A stretch of DNA of 64,000 nucleotides from Flavobacteriales bacterium. GTDB taxonomy: Bacteria > Bacteroidota > Bacteroidia > JANQJC01. The stretch's first letter is position 1, and the number at the start of each line of letters is the position of its first letter. The position numbers and the translations under genes were made by a program. Location of the stretch: assembly GCA_028281825.1 (NCBI GenBank), contig JANQJC010000124.1, forward strand, positions 1 to 64,000. Reading direction: 5' to 3'. A model generated the notes under the pieces. The model saw nothing but the letters and a program-made list of their open reading frames with translations. It made no database searches and was not told the DNA's origin. Of this stretch, positions 53,556 through 62,007 are shown piece after piece.

Positions 53556-54602
53556 ATGACTAAAGTAAAATTAGAGTACATCTGGTTAGATGGCTATACT
53601 CCCGAAGCAAACCTGCGCAGTAAAACTAAAATAGTTGACGCCTCAGAATTTCATGGTGATGTGGCACAATGCCCTTACTGGTCTTTTGACGGCAGCTCAA
53701 CGCAACAAGCTGAAGGCAACTTTTCTGACTGTATCCTAAAGCCGGTCAGGGTAGTAAGGGATGTTCAGAGAAATAACGCATGGCTGGTGATGTGCGAAGT
53801 GTTGAACCCAGATAGAACTCCACACCCGAGCAATAAGCGTGCGCTTTTTGATGATGCCACTGATTTTTGGTTTGGTTTTGAGCAAGAATACATCCTGGTG
53901 CAAGAAAATGGCAAGCCACTTGGTTTCCCTGACCACGGCTACCCAGCACCACAAGGTATGTACTACTGCTCGGTAGGTACCGACAACGTGGCGGGAAGAG
54001 AGATAGTAGAAGAGCATTTGGATGTATGCCTTGGTGCAGGTATTGAAATTACCGGTATCAATGCAGAAGTAATGCTTGGCCAATGGGAATTTCAAGTAAT
54101 TGGTAAAGGGGCTAAGAAAGCTGCCGATGATTTATGGATTGCTCGTTACTTGCTATATAGGATTACTGAGTCTTATGGAGTGAAAGTTGAATTCCACCCA
54201 AAACCTGTAAAAGGTGACTGGAATGGTTCTGGCTTACACACTAACTTCTCTACTAAGGAAATGAGAGAAATAGGTGGTGAAGAAAAAATCAAGTCGATTT
54301 GCGAAGCATTTGGTAAAGTACACAAAGAACATATCGCTGTTTATGGTTCAGCAAACGACCAAAGACTTACGGGCTTGCACGAAACACAAAGTATCGAGAA
54401 GTTTAGCTATGGTGTGAGTGATAGAGGTGCCTCAATCAGGATACCAGTTTCAATGCCTGAAAACAACTGGAAAGGGTATTTGGAAGATCGTCGTCCAGCT
54501 TCAAACGCTGACCCCTACCAAATCGTTTCAAGAATAGTAACCACTGTAAATGACAGTAATGCCTTTAAAGCAGTGGCTACTGAAGAAGAAGTAATGGCTT
54601 AA
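53556..54602 (+). CDS. Glutamine synthetase, type II (GlnII-like)
   Basis: A 348-aa enzyme that makes glutamine from glutamate and ammonia. It is of the short GSII family, otherwise typical of eukaryotes and some soil bacteria: EYIWLDGYTPEANLRSKTKIV, CPYWSFDGSSTQQAEGNFSD, FGFEQEYILVQENGKPLGFP, GAGIEITGINAEVMLGQWEFQV, GDWNGSGLHTNFSTKEM and SIRIPVSMPENNWKGYLEDRRPASNADPY. It lacks the Tyr adenylylation site region of GSI. A GSIII gene follows directly, each with its own terminator. Confidence 0.93.
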   Translation: MTKVKLEYIWLDGYTPEANLRSKTKIVDASEFHGDVAQCPYWSFDGSSTQQAEGNFSDCILKPVRVVRDVQRNNAWLVMCEVLNPDRTPHPSNKRALFDDATDFWFGFEQEYILVQENGKPLGFPDHGYPAPQGMYYCSVGTDNVAGREIVEEHLDVCLGAGIEITGINAEVMLGQWEFQVIGKGAKKAADDLWIARYLLYRITESYGVKVEFHPKPVKGDWNGSGLHTNFSTKEMREIGGEEKIKSICEAFGKVHKEHIAVYGSANDQRLTGLHETQSIEKFSYGVSDRGASIRIPVSMPENNWKGYLEDRRPASNADPYQIVSRIVTTVNDSNAFKAVATEEEVMA

Positions 54603-54619
54603 ACAATTGTTCATAGGAT

Positions 54620-54641
54620 GTGAATATATTTTTCTATTCAC
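54620..54641 (+). other. Short hairpin after the GSII gene
   Basis: GTGAATA (54620-54626) and TATTCAC (54635-54641) form a 7-bp stem with an 8-base loop, just before the main terminator. It may stabilise the 3' end of the transcript. Confidence 0.35.
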
Positions 54642-54650
54642 AACAACCCT

Positions 54651-54688
54651 GGAAGGTCAAATTATTCATAATTTGGCCTTCCTTTTTA
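54651..54688 (+). terminator. Terminator of the GSII gene
   Basis: GGAAGGTCAAATTAT (54651-54665) pairs with ATAATTTGGCCTTCC (54668-54682), a 15-bp inverted repeat with one G:U, followed by TTTTTATAT. Confidence 0.88.
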
Positions 54689-54719
54689 TATAACCTAATT
54701 AATACAATATTGTAATACT

Positions 54720-56915
54720 ATGTCCACACTAAGGTTTAAAGCACTTGAAAGTGTTTATACAAGAAGACCTGTTGAAGTAGAACTTCCTGCGACCAAGGTT
54801 TCTGATTTTTATGGCACCAATGTATTTGGGCGCCATGCCATGAGAGAATTCATGCCTGATGATGTTTACAAGCTGGTAATCGAAGCTATTGACAAGGGCA
54901 AACAATTGGAGCGTAAAATAGCTGACCAGGTAGCTTCTTCCATGAAGGCATGGGCCATGGATAAGGGTGCCACTCATTACACACACTGGTTTCAACCATT
55001 AACGGGAGCAACGGCTGAGAAGCACGATGCCTTCTTTCAACCCATTGGAGATGGCAAAGCCATTGAAAGTTTTGGCGGTGAGCAGTTGGTTCAGCAAGAG
55101 CCTGATGCTTCAAGTTTCCCAAGTGGTGGAATAAGAAATACTTTTGAAGCCAGGGGCTATACTGCCTGGGACCCTACTTCACCAGCCTTCTTATTAGGTA
55201 AAACTTTATGCATACCAACTGTATTTGTTTCATATACTGGTGAGGCATTGGACAAAAAAGTTCCACTATTGCGCTCGGCAGCTGCACTGGACAAAATTGC
55301 CACTGAAGTTTGCCAGAGCTATTTTGATAGAAACGTGAATAAAGTAGTAGCTACCCTTGGTTGGGAGCAGGAATACTTTTTGGTTGATGCTGCGCTGTTT
55401 AATGCAAGGCCAGACCTGGCTTTAACAGGCCGCACAGTTTTTGGGCATTCATCGGCAAAAGACCAACAATTGGATGACCACTATTTTGGCTCTATCCCCG
55501 AAAGGGCTGCTGCTTTTATGCGCGACTTTGAAGTAGAGTCATTGAAACTAGGTATTCCCGTGAAGACTCGCCACAATGAGGTAGCGCCTAACCAGTTTGA
55601 GTGTGCCCCGATATTTGAGGAAGTAAACCTTGCCGTTGACCATAACCTATTATTGATGGACTTGATGGAAAAAATAGCCCGCAAGCATAACTTCAGGGTA
55701 TTATTCCATGAAAAACCTTTTAAGGGTATCAATGGTTCAGGTAAGCACAACAACTGGTCGCTAGGAACTGATACCGGCAAGAACTTGCTCAGCCCAGGCT
55801 CGACGCCCAAGAGAAACCTTCGTTTTCTTGCGTTCTTTATTAATACCATTAAAGCAGTTCATGACTATGCTGATGTATTGAGGGCTAGTATTGCTTCAGC
55901 AGGAAATGACCATAGACTAGGAGCAAACGAAGCGCCACCAGCTATCATTTCCGTTTTTATTGGCTCGCAGCTTACTGCAATTTTGAATGAGTTGGAGGAA
56001 GCCTTAAAAAAAGACAAGAAGCTTACGCCTGATGAGAAAACCCAGCTGAAACTCAATATTGGTAAAATACCTGAAATATTACTAGACAATACCGATAGAA
56101 ACAGGACTTCACCTTTTGCATTTACTGGTAACAAGTTTGAGCTAAGAGCGGTTGGTTCTTCAGCTAACTGCGCAGGCCCGATGATAACCTTGAATACCAT
56201 CATGGCAAACCAGCTTACTGAATTCAAGAAGGATGTTGATGCCATTATTGCCAAAGGCTCTAAAAAGGATGATGCCATCTTTAAAGTACTGAGACAATAC
56301 ATCATCGACTCGAAGAAGATACGTTTTGAGGGCAATGGTTATGGTGAAGAATGGGTAAAGGAGGCTAAAAAGCGTGGTCTTTCTAATGTAAAGACAACAC
56401 CGCATGCCTTAGACTTCTACATGACAAAGAAAGCTAAGGAAGTTTTCATCAAGCATGGCATATTGAATGAAAGAGAAATAGAGGCGCGCCATGAGATTAA
56501 GTTGGAGAATTACACCAAGAAGATACAAATAGAGTCCAGGATAATGGGAGACTTGGCCATCAACCATATTGTGCCAACAGCAATTAAGTATCAAAACATT
56601 TTAATTGATAATGTACGAGGACTAAAAGAGATATTTGGTGCAAAAGAACTTGAAAAAGTAGCCGCTGGACAGCAAGCTGCTATCAGGGATATATCAGAGC
56701 GAGTTGCCATTATCCAGAAAGAGGTGAATAATATGGTAGCGGAAAGGAAGAAGTGCAACGTTTTGGATAATCCAAGGGAGACCGCTATAGCCTATTGTGA
56801 GAAGGTGATTCCTTACTTCGATGTAATTCGCTACAATGTCGACAAATTAGAGCTATTAATAGATGACGAAATGTGGCCTTTACCTAAATACAGAGAACTT
56901 TTGTTTAACAGGTAA
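54720..56915 (+). CDS. glnN: Glutamine synthetase, type III (GlnN)
   Basis: A 731-aa GSIII enzyme, double the size of GSI/GSII, found chiefly in Bacteroidota and cyanobacteria. It opens with VSDFYGTNVFGRHAMREFMP, followed by THYTHWFQPLTGATAEKHDAF, the substrate region EVAPNQFECAPIFEEVN, FHEKPFKGINGSGKHNNWSL and NRTSPFAFTGNKFELRAVGS. The intergenic region before it is short and ends with the terminator of the GSII gene; a promoter is not obvious. Confidence 0.96.
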   Translation: MSTLRFKALESVYTRRPVEVELPATKVSDFYGTNVFGRHAMREFMPDDVYKLVIEAIDKGKQLERKIADQVASSMKAWAMDKGATHYTHWFQPLTGATAEKHDAFFQPIGDGKAIESFGGEQLVQQEPDASSFPSGGIRNTFEARGYTAWDPTSPAFLLGKTLCIPTVFVSYTGEALDKKVPLLRSAAALDKIATEVCQSYFDRNVNKVVATLGWEQEYFLVDAALFNARPDLALTGRTVFGHSSAKDQQLDDHYFGSIPERAAAFMRDFEVESLKLGIPVKTRHNEVAPNQFECAPIFEEVNLAVDHNLLLMDLMEKIARKHNFRVLFHEKPFKGINGSGKHNNWSLGTDTGKNLLSPGSTPKRNLRFLAFFINTIKAVHDYADVLRASIASAGNDHRLGANEAPPAIISVFIGSQLTAILNELEEALKKDKKLTPDEKTQLKLNIGKIPEILLDNTDRNRTSPFAFTGNKFELRAVGSSANCAGPMITLNTIMANQLTEFKKDVDAIIAKGSKKDDAIFKVLRQYIIDSKKIRFEGNGYGEEWVKEAKKRGLSNVKTTPHALDFYMTKKAKEVFIKHGILNEREIEARHEIKLENYTKKIQIESRIMGDLAINHIVPTAIKYQNILIDNVRGLKEIFGAKELEKVAAGQQAAIRDISERVAIIQKEVNNMVAERKKCNVLDNPRETAIAYCEKVIPYFDVIRYNVDKLELLIDDEMWPLPKYRELLFNR

Positions 56916-56965
56916 ACTCTTAAATATTTTTTATTTGAGCTATAGAGCCCATAAATAAAGGCGTT

Positions 56966-57010
56966 AAAACACTATGACCTCGAATATTTTGAGGCATAGT
57001 GTTTTGGTTT
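56966..57010 (+). terminator. Terminator of glnN
   Basis: AAAACACTATG-A-CCTC and GAGG-CATAGTGTTTT pair over 15 bases with a single bulged A, loop GAATATTTT, followed by GGTTTT. Strong hairpin. Confidence 0.88.
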
Positions 57011-57124
57011 TCGCCAAATTATTTACTTTTGAAGTCCGCTAAATAACAGAGAGTGTTTTATTTGTAATGATTTATTAGTTATTTTAGCGCCCGAACAAAA
57101 CAGAAAACAACACCAATTTAGACT

Positions 57125-59140
57125 ATGAAAGTTTTCAAGAAATTATTTGCTGGAGTGCTTATCGCAGGGATGGCCCTTAACGCAACAGCCCAAAGCAACC
57201 AACTAACAAAAGCGCAGGGTGCTTATGACGCACAACAGTATGCTGAAGCAATTACCCTTTTTAAAGCCGCTTATAAAAAGGAAGATGACAAGCCAACAAA
57301 AGCAGAGATAATTTTTAAAACAGCAGATTGCTACCGCAAGATTGATGAGCACAAGCAGGCTGAGATTTGGTACAAAAAAGCTATCAGGGTCAAATACCCA
57401 GAGCCAATTGTACACTTGTACTATGCTGATGCGATGAAAAATCAAGGCAAGTATGAAGAAGCAATAGTTGAATACAATAAATATGCTGAGTTAGCATCTG
57501 GAGATCCAAGAGGCGCTAATGGCGCGGAAGCTTGTGCTTTGGCCAAAAAATGGATTGACAACCCAACTCGCTATGAGATTGAGAACGTTGCTCAAATCAA
57601 TGGAAGGCTGAATGATTTCTCACCAACTTATGCTTCAAAAAACTACAAAGAATTGGTGTTTACCTCATCTCGCGATGATGCTTCAGGTAAAGAAGTAGAT
57701 GGCTGGACCGGTGAAAGCTTTACTGACCTTTTTGAGACTAAGATTGACAGAAAAGGAAAATGGAGCAAGCCTTCTCCATTGGATGTAACCGTTAACTCTA
57801 TATATAACGAAGGTGCTTCTGCATTGACTCCTAAGGGAAATGTGATGTACTTTACTCGTTGCTCAAAAGCCAAAAAAGAAGCAATGGGTTGTGATATATT
57901 CAAGTCAAAGGCACAAGGCAGCAAATGGTCTGAGCCTGAGTTGTTGCCATTCTTCGCTAATGAGAATGACACAACTAAAAAATTGGTAACTAATGGTCAC
58001 CCAGCGATTGATGAAGAAGAGTCTATTATCCTTTTTGCTTCTGACAACCCAGAAGGTGGTCTTGGCGGTAAAGATATCTGGATGGCTAAATGGGATGAAG
58101 AAAAGAAAAGATGGGGTAAGCCAATCAATCTTGGCTCAACTATCAATACGCCAGGTGATGAGATGTATCCATTCCTTCACGCTGATGGCACGCTCTACTT
58201 CTCTTCAAACGGCCACATGGGCATGGGAGGCTGGGATATCTTCAAAGCTGAGAAGCTTGGAGAAGACAGTTGGGGTAACGTTACTAACATGAGGTACCCA
58301 ATCAACTCTGAGGGTGATGATTTTGGTATTATCTTTGAAAAAGAGGCTGAGAAAGGGTATTTTACTTCTAACAGAAAAGGTGGAAAAGGTGGTGATGATA
58401 TCTATTCATTCATCTTGCCACAATTGATATTCTCACTGCAAGGTGTTGTAACTGATGAGAAAAGCACTAAGCCGATTGAAGGTGCTACTGTATCTATTGT
58501 AGGTACTGATGGTGCTTCTCTAGAGACTACTACCGATGGCTCTGGTTACTACAAGTTTGATATCGCACCAGCTACCTCATACGTAATCACAGCTGGCCAC
58601 CCAGATTACTTGAAAAAGACTGGTAAGACTACTACAGTTGGACTAGAAGAAGACAAAGCGTTGGTTCACGATTTCCAATTGCAACCAATAGACAAGCCAA
58701 TTGCCCTTCCTAACATTTACTATGACTTGGGAGACTGGAAACTTCGTCCTGAGTCAAAGGTAGCACTAGATGGTCTGGTAACTACTCTTAACGAGAACCC
58801 GACTATTGTAATTGAGCTTGCTTCGCATACGGATACACGTGCGAGTGATGCTTATAACCTTACACTATCTCAAAAGCGTGCACAGTCAGTTGTGGACTAC
58901 CTGATTGAGAATGGTATTGACCCTGACAGGTTGGTAGCGAAAGGTTATGGTGAGTCTACTCCAAGAACAATAGACAAAGACTTTTCCTTCTTTAAGAAGG
59001 GTGATGTAATCAATGATGCTTTCATCAACAAGTACAAAAATGATGAGCAAAAATTTGAGGAAGCACACCAGTTGAACAGGAGAACTGAGTTTAGCGTATT
59101 AAGAAAAGACTTCGTTCCAAAAGAAAAGCCAAAGCAATAG
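57125..59140 (+). CDS. PorE-like protein: TPR, propeller, carboxypeptidase-regulatory, OmpA domains
   Basis: A 671-aa exported protein (signal peptide to NATAQ). Residues about 22-145 are TPRs (AYDAQQYAEAITLFKAAYKK), 155-430 a WD40/PD40 beta-propeller (DIWMAKWDEEKKRWG, DIFKAEKLG), 434-520 a CarboxypepD_reg-like domain (QGVVTDEKSTKPIEGATV), and 525-665 an OmpA-like peptidoglycan-binding domain (ASHTDTRASDAYNLTLSQKRA ... NRRTEF). The order and length match PorE, the T9SS component of Porphyromonas. Unlike the latter it has no lipobox Cys, so it would be periplasmic, anchored to peptidoglycan. Relatives occur in several paralogues in Bacteroidota, so PorE itself is not certain. Confidence 0.85.
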   Translation: MKVFKKLFAGVLIAGMALNATAQSNQLTKAQGAYDAQQYAEAITLFKAAYKKEDDKPTKAEIIFKTADCYRKIDEHKQAEIWYKKAIRVKYPEPIVHLYYADAMKNQGKYEEAIVEYNKYAELASGDPRGANGAEACALAKKWIDNPTRYEIENVAQINGRLNDFSPTYASKNYKELVFTSSRDDASGKEVDGWTGESFTDLFETKIDRKGKWSKPSPLDVTVNSIYNEGASALTPKGNVMYFTRCSKAKKEAMGCDIFKSKAQGSKWSEPELLPFFANENDTTKKLVTNGHPAIDEEESIILFASDNPEGGLGGKDIWMAKWDEEKKRWGKPINLGSTINTPGDEMYPFLHADGTLYFSSNGHMGMGGWDIFKAEKLGEDSWGNVTNMRYPINSEGDDFGIIFEKEAEKGYFTSNRKGGKGGDDIYSFILPQLIFSLQGVVTDEKSTKPIEGATVSIVGTDGASLETTTDGSGYYKFDIAPATSYVITAGHPDYLKKTGKTTTVGLEEDKALVHDFQLQPIDKPIALPNIYYDLGDWKLRPESKVALDGLVTTLNENPTIVIELASHTDTRASDAYNLTLSQKRAQSVVDYLIENGIDPDRLVAKGYGESTPRTIDKDFSFFKKGDVINDAFINKYKNDEQKFEEAHQLNRRTEFSVLRKDFVPKEKPKQ

Positions 59141-59156
59141 CTTAAATAAAATAATT

Positions 59157-59195
59157 AAAAGTCCCGTGGCCTAGCAAGTGCTTCGGGGCTTTTTT
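59157..59195 (+). terminator. Terminator of the PorE-like gene
   Basis: AAAAGTCCCG and CGGGGCTTTT pair over 10 bases with one G:U. The loop holds a further short AGCA/TGCT stem. TTTTTTG follows. The purM start is only 12 bases beyond. Confidence 0.8.
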
Positions 59196-59206
59196 GTTTT
59201 CAAAAG

Positions 59207-60373
59207 ATGAGTACATTTAAGTATACCCAAAGAGGAGTTTCGGCTGATAAAGAAGATGTGCATGAGGCCATTAAAGGACTCGAGAAGGGACTTTATCCCA
59301 ATGCTTTTTGCAAGATATTGCCAGACATTGTAGGTCATGATGATAACTATTGCAATGTGATGCACGCTGATACTGCTGGCACCAAGCCTTCCCTAGCCTA
59401 TATGTATTGGAAAGAGACTGGTGACAATAGTGTGTGGAAGGGCATCATACAGGATGCCATGATTATGAATATCGATGACCTGATATGTGTGGGTATAACA
59501 GATGATATCGTGCTTTCTTCTACTATCGGCAGGAATAAGAACTATATCACAGGTGAGGTTGTAAAACACCTGATACAAGGCACTGCCCAATATATTGAAG
59601 AACTGCGCGAGTATGGTGTAAACATTTACTTATCAGGTGGTGAGACCGCGGATGTAGGCGATATCGTGAGAACCCTGGATGTGGGTTTTACTGCTTTTGC
59701 CCGCGCCAAAAGGGAAGACATCATTGAAGTGGATATACGAGATGGTGATGTGATAGTGGGCTTGGCTTCTTTTGGGCAGGCTACTTATGAAGACGAGTAT
59801 AACAGTGGAATGGGCAGTAATGGGCTTACTTCAGCAAGGCATGATGTATTCCATAAACTATTGGCTGAAAAGTATCCCGAGAGCTTTGACCCATCAGTGC
59901 CAATGGATTTGGTATATGCAGGAAGCCGTTCATTGACCGAAAAGAATGATGAGATGCCCCTTAACGCCGGAAAGTTAGTACTCTCCCCTACCCGCACCTA
60001 TGCCCCTATCATTAAGCAGGTGTTGGATAAGCATAGAAAAGAGATACACGGCATTGTGCATTGCAGTGGGGGAGGACAAACCAAAGTACTTCATTTTGCC
60101 AAGGATATTCATATCACGAAAAATAATTTATTTGATACCCCACCTCTTTTCCAGTTAATCCAAGAAGAGTCAAAAACGGATTGGAAGGAGATGTACAAGG
60201 TGTTTAACATGGGACACAGAATGGAGTTGTATGTTCCTCTAGAAATTGCTGAGTCTATCATTGAGATTTCAAAATCGTTTAATGTAGATGCCCAGATAGT
60301 AGGCAAATGTGAGAAACATTCAGGTAAAAAACTGACTATCCGCTCAGGATACGGTGAATTCAATTACGAATAA
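59207..60373 (+). CDS. purM: Phosphoribosylformylglycinamidine cyclo-ligase-like (AIR synthase related)
   Basis: A 388-aa PurM-fold enzyme in the Bacteroidota form: [84 protein letters not shown] and [13 protein letters not shown]. It has the ATP-binding GGET and DD motifs. It lies 3 bases before prfA. The usual role is the fifth step of purine synthesis; close AIR-synthase relatives exist, so a small doubt remains. Confidence 0.88.
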   Translation: MSTFKYTQRGVSADKEDVHEAIKGLEKGLYPNAFCKILPDIVGHDDNYCNVMHADTAGTKPSLAYMYWKETGDNSVWKGIIQDAMIMNIDDLICVGITDDIVLSSTIGRNKNYITGEVVKHLIQGTAQYIEELREYGVNIYLSGGETADVGDIVRTLDVGFTAFARAKREDIIEVDIRDGDVIVGLASFGQATYEDEYNSGMGSNGLTSARHDVFHKLLAEKYPESFDPSVPMDLVYAGSRSLTEKNDEMPLNAGKLVLSPTRTYAPIIKQVLDKHRKEIHGIVHCSGGGQTKVLHFAKDIHITKNNLFDTPPLFQLIQEESKTDWKEMYKVFNMGHRMELYVPLEIAESIIEISKSFNVDAQIVGKCEKHSGKKLTIRSGYGEFNYE

Positions 60374-60375
60374 AA

Positions 60376-61449
60376 ATGCTGGACAAACTAAGAGAAATAG
60401 CCAAGCGTTGGGAAGATATTGGTGAGCAATTGGGTAACCCTGAGGTTGCTGCTGACATGAAGAAATTTGTTCAGCTCAATAAGGATTACAAGGAGCTTGA
60501 GCCAATAGTAGAAGCCTATAAAAAATACAAAGCCCTAACGGATAGTATTACCGAGGCCAAGGAAATTCTTGAAACAGAGAAGGATGAAGAAATGCGGGAG
60601 CTTGCCAAGGAAGAGCTGGATATGGCGGAAGAAGAGCTGCCCAAATTGGAGGAAGAAGTTAAGCTATTGCTAGTACCGAAAGACCCTGAAGATAGAAAGC
60701 CCGCCATAGTTGAGATACGTGCTGGAACAGGCGGTGATGAAGCCAGTATTTTTGCCGGTGACCTATACAGGATGTACACCAAGTATTGCATGTCAAGAGG
60801 TTGGAAAACCGAATTAATGGATGCTTCTGAGGGCACTTCAGGGGGGTATAAAGAGGTGATTTTTAAAGTGGATACCGATGGCGCTTATGGTGATTTTAAG
60901 TATGAGGGAGGTGTGCATCGTGTGCAGCGTGTGCCAGCTACTGAAACCCAAGGGCGTGTGCATACATCAGCGGCATCAGTGGTGGTGATGCCTGAAGCGG
61001 ATGAGTTTGACGTGGAAATTAACATGAATGATGTTCGCAAGGATACTTTCTGCTCATCAGGGCCTGGTGGACAGTCTGTGAACACTACCTACTCAGCCAT
61101 ACGATTGACACATATACCAACAGGTATCGTTGCATCGTGTCAAGACCAAAAATCACAGATTAAAAACTTTGAAAAGGCCTTATCTGTATTGCGTTCCAGG
61201 ATATACGAGGTGCAATTGAAAGAGCATCTTGACCAGGTATCTGCCAAACGCAAAACGATGGTTTCCACTGGAGACAGGTCAGCCAAAATACGTACCTACA
61301 ACTATCCGCAAAGCCGAATAACCGACCACAGGATAAACCTGACTTTATACAACCTTTCAAATTTTATGGAAGGGGATATACAAGAGGTTATTGATGCCCT
61401 GAAAGTTGCAGAAAACGCAGAGAGACTGAAGGAAGGGGAAACAATTTAA
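60376..61449 (+). CDS. prfA: Peptide chain release factor 1
   Basis: A 357-aa class I release factor with GGQ ([15 protein letters not shown]) and the RF1-type PxT recognition tripeptide in [19 protein letters not shown]2 would have SPF here. It reads UAA and UAG. The start lies 3 bases after purM, so both are likely co-transcribed. A compact hairpin with T-run (61483-61500) follows. Confidence 0.96.
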   Translation: MLDKLREIAKRWEDIGEQLGNPEVAADMKKFVQLNKDYKELEPIVEAYKKYKALTDSITEAKEILETEKDEEMRELAKEELDMAEEELPKLEEEVKLLLVPKDPEDRKPAIVEIRAGTGGDEASIFAGDLYRMYTKYCMSRGWKTELMDASEGTSGGYKEVIFKVDTDGAYGDFKYEGGVHRVQRVPATETQGRVHTSAASVVVMPEADEFDVEINMNDVRKDTFCSSGPGGQSVNTTYSAIRLTHIPTGIVASCQDQKSQIKNFEKALSVLRSRIYEVQLKEHLDQVSAKRKTMVSTGDRSAKIRTYNYPQSRITDHRINLTLYNLSNFMEGDIQEVIDALKVAENAERLKEGETI

Positions 61450-61482
61450 TGCAACAATGCCCAGGGTGTGATATTTTCGTCG

Positions 61483-61500
61483 AACACACGGTGTTTTTTT
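61483..61500 (+). terminator. Terminator of prfA
   Basis: AACAC-ACG-GTGTT is a 5-bp stem followed by TTTTT. A second arm GTGTG (61466-61470) with CACAC (61485-61489) offers an alternative pairing. Weak stem but strong T-tract. Confidence 0.5.
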
Positions 61501-61560
61501 CTAAATTTACTTGCTTTTTGCAGCCACAATAAGGTTGGTTACTATCGACATAATAACATT

Positions 61561-61989
61561 ATGAGAAAACTTTTATTTATTGCCGTAGCTTTACTGTTGA
61601 CTCCTACTTCGGAGTTATTTGCCCAATCACAAAACGATGGATGGGAGCATGTATTTCTTTTGGTTTCAGGTCATAATGAACTTGATGGTGTGAAAGCCTG
61701 GTTCAAAAAAGAGAATTGCGACGGTGAAGCTGTAATCCTTTTGAAGTTTACTAATACCAACGCCAATGCAGTTACGGTATCATGGTACAATGCCGCGTTT
61801 TCGCAGGATTTGAAATGGACGATGCACGAAGAAGTGACTCATAGCACCGTGGTGGGCGCTGGAGAAACCGTAACTGGCAGTTGCATTACTTCCGATGAGT
61901 TGTTTGTTCCAATATCCAACTTTTATGATGACCCATCTCAATTCAAGAGATTTTCTACCAATAACCTCATCGTTCAACCACTAAGATAA
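61561..61989 (+). CDS. Hypothetical exported protein, 142 aa
   Basis: A small secreted or periplasmic protein: signal peptide MRKLLFIAVALLLTPTSELFAQ, then a beta-rich domain with two cysteines (ENCDGEA and GSCITSDELFVP). It has the look of an all-beta fold (VILLKFTNTNANAVTVSWYNAAF), like an immunoglobulin-type domain. I start at 61561 because the signal peptide begins there; the frame is open further upstream to 61468 but that stretch overlaps the terminator of prfA. It lies 18 bases before the long Ig-like adhesin and may be its partner. Confidence 0.7.
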   Translation: MRKLLFIAVALLLTPTSELFAQSQNDGWEHVFLLVSGHNELDGVKAWFKKENCDGEAVILLKFTNTNANAVTVSWYNAAFSQDLKWTMHEEVTHSTVVGAGETVTGSCITSDELFVPISNFYDDPSQFKRFSTNNLIVQPLR

Positions 61990-62007
61990 TTTGCAGGAGA
62001 TAATAAA

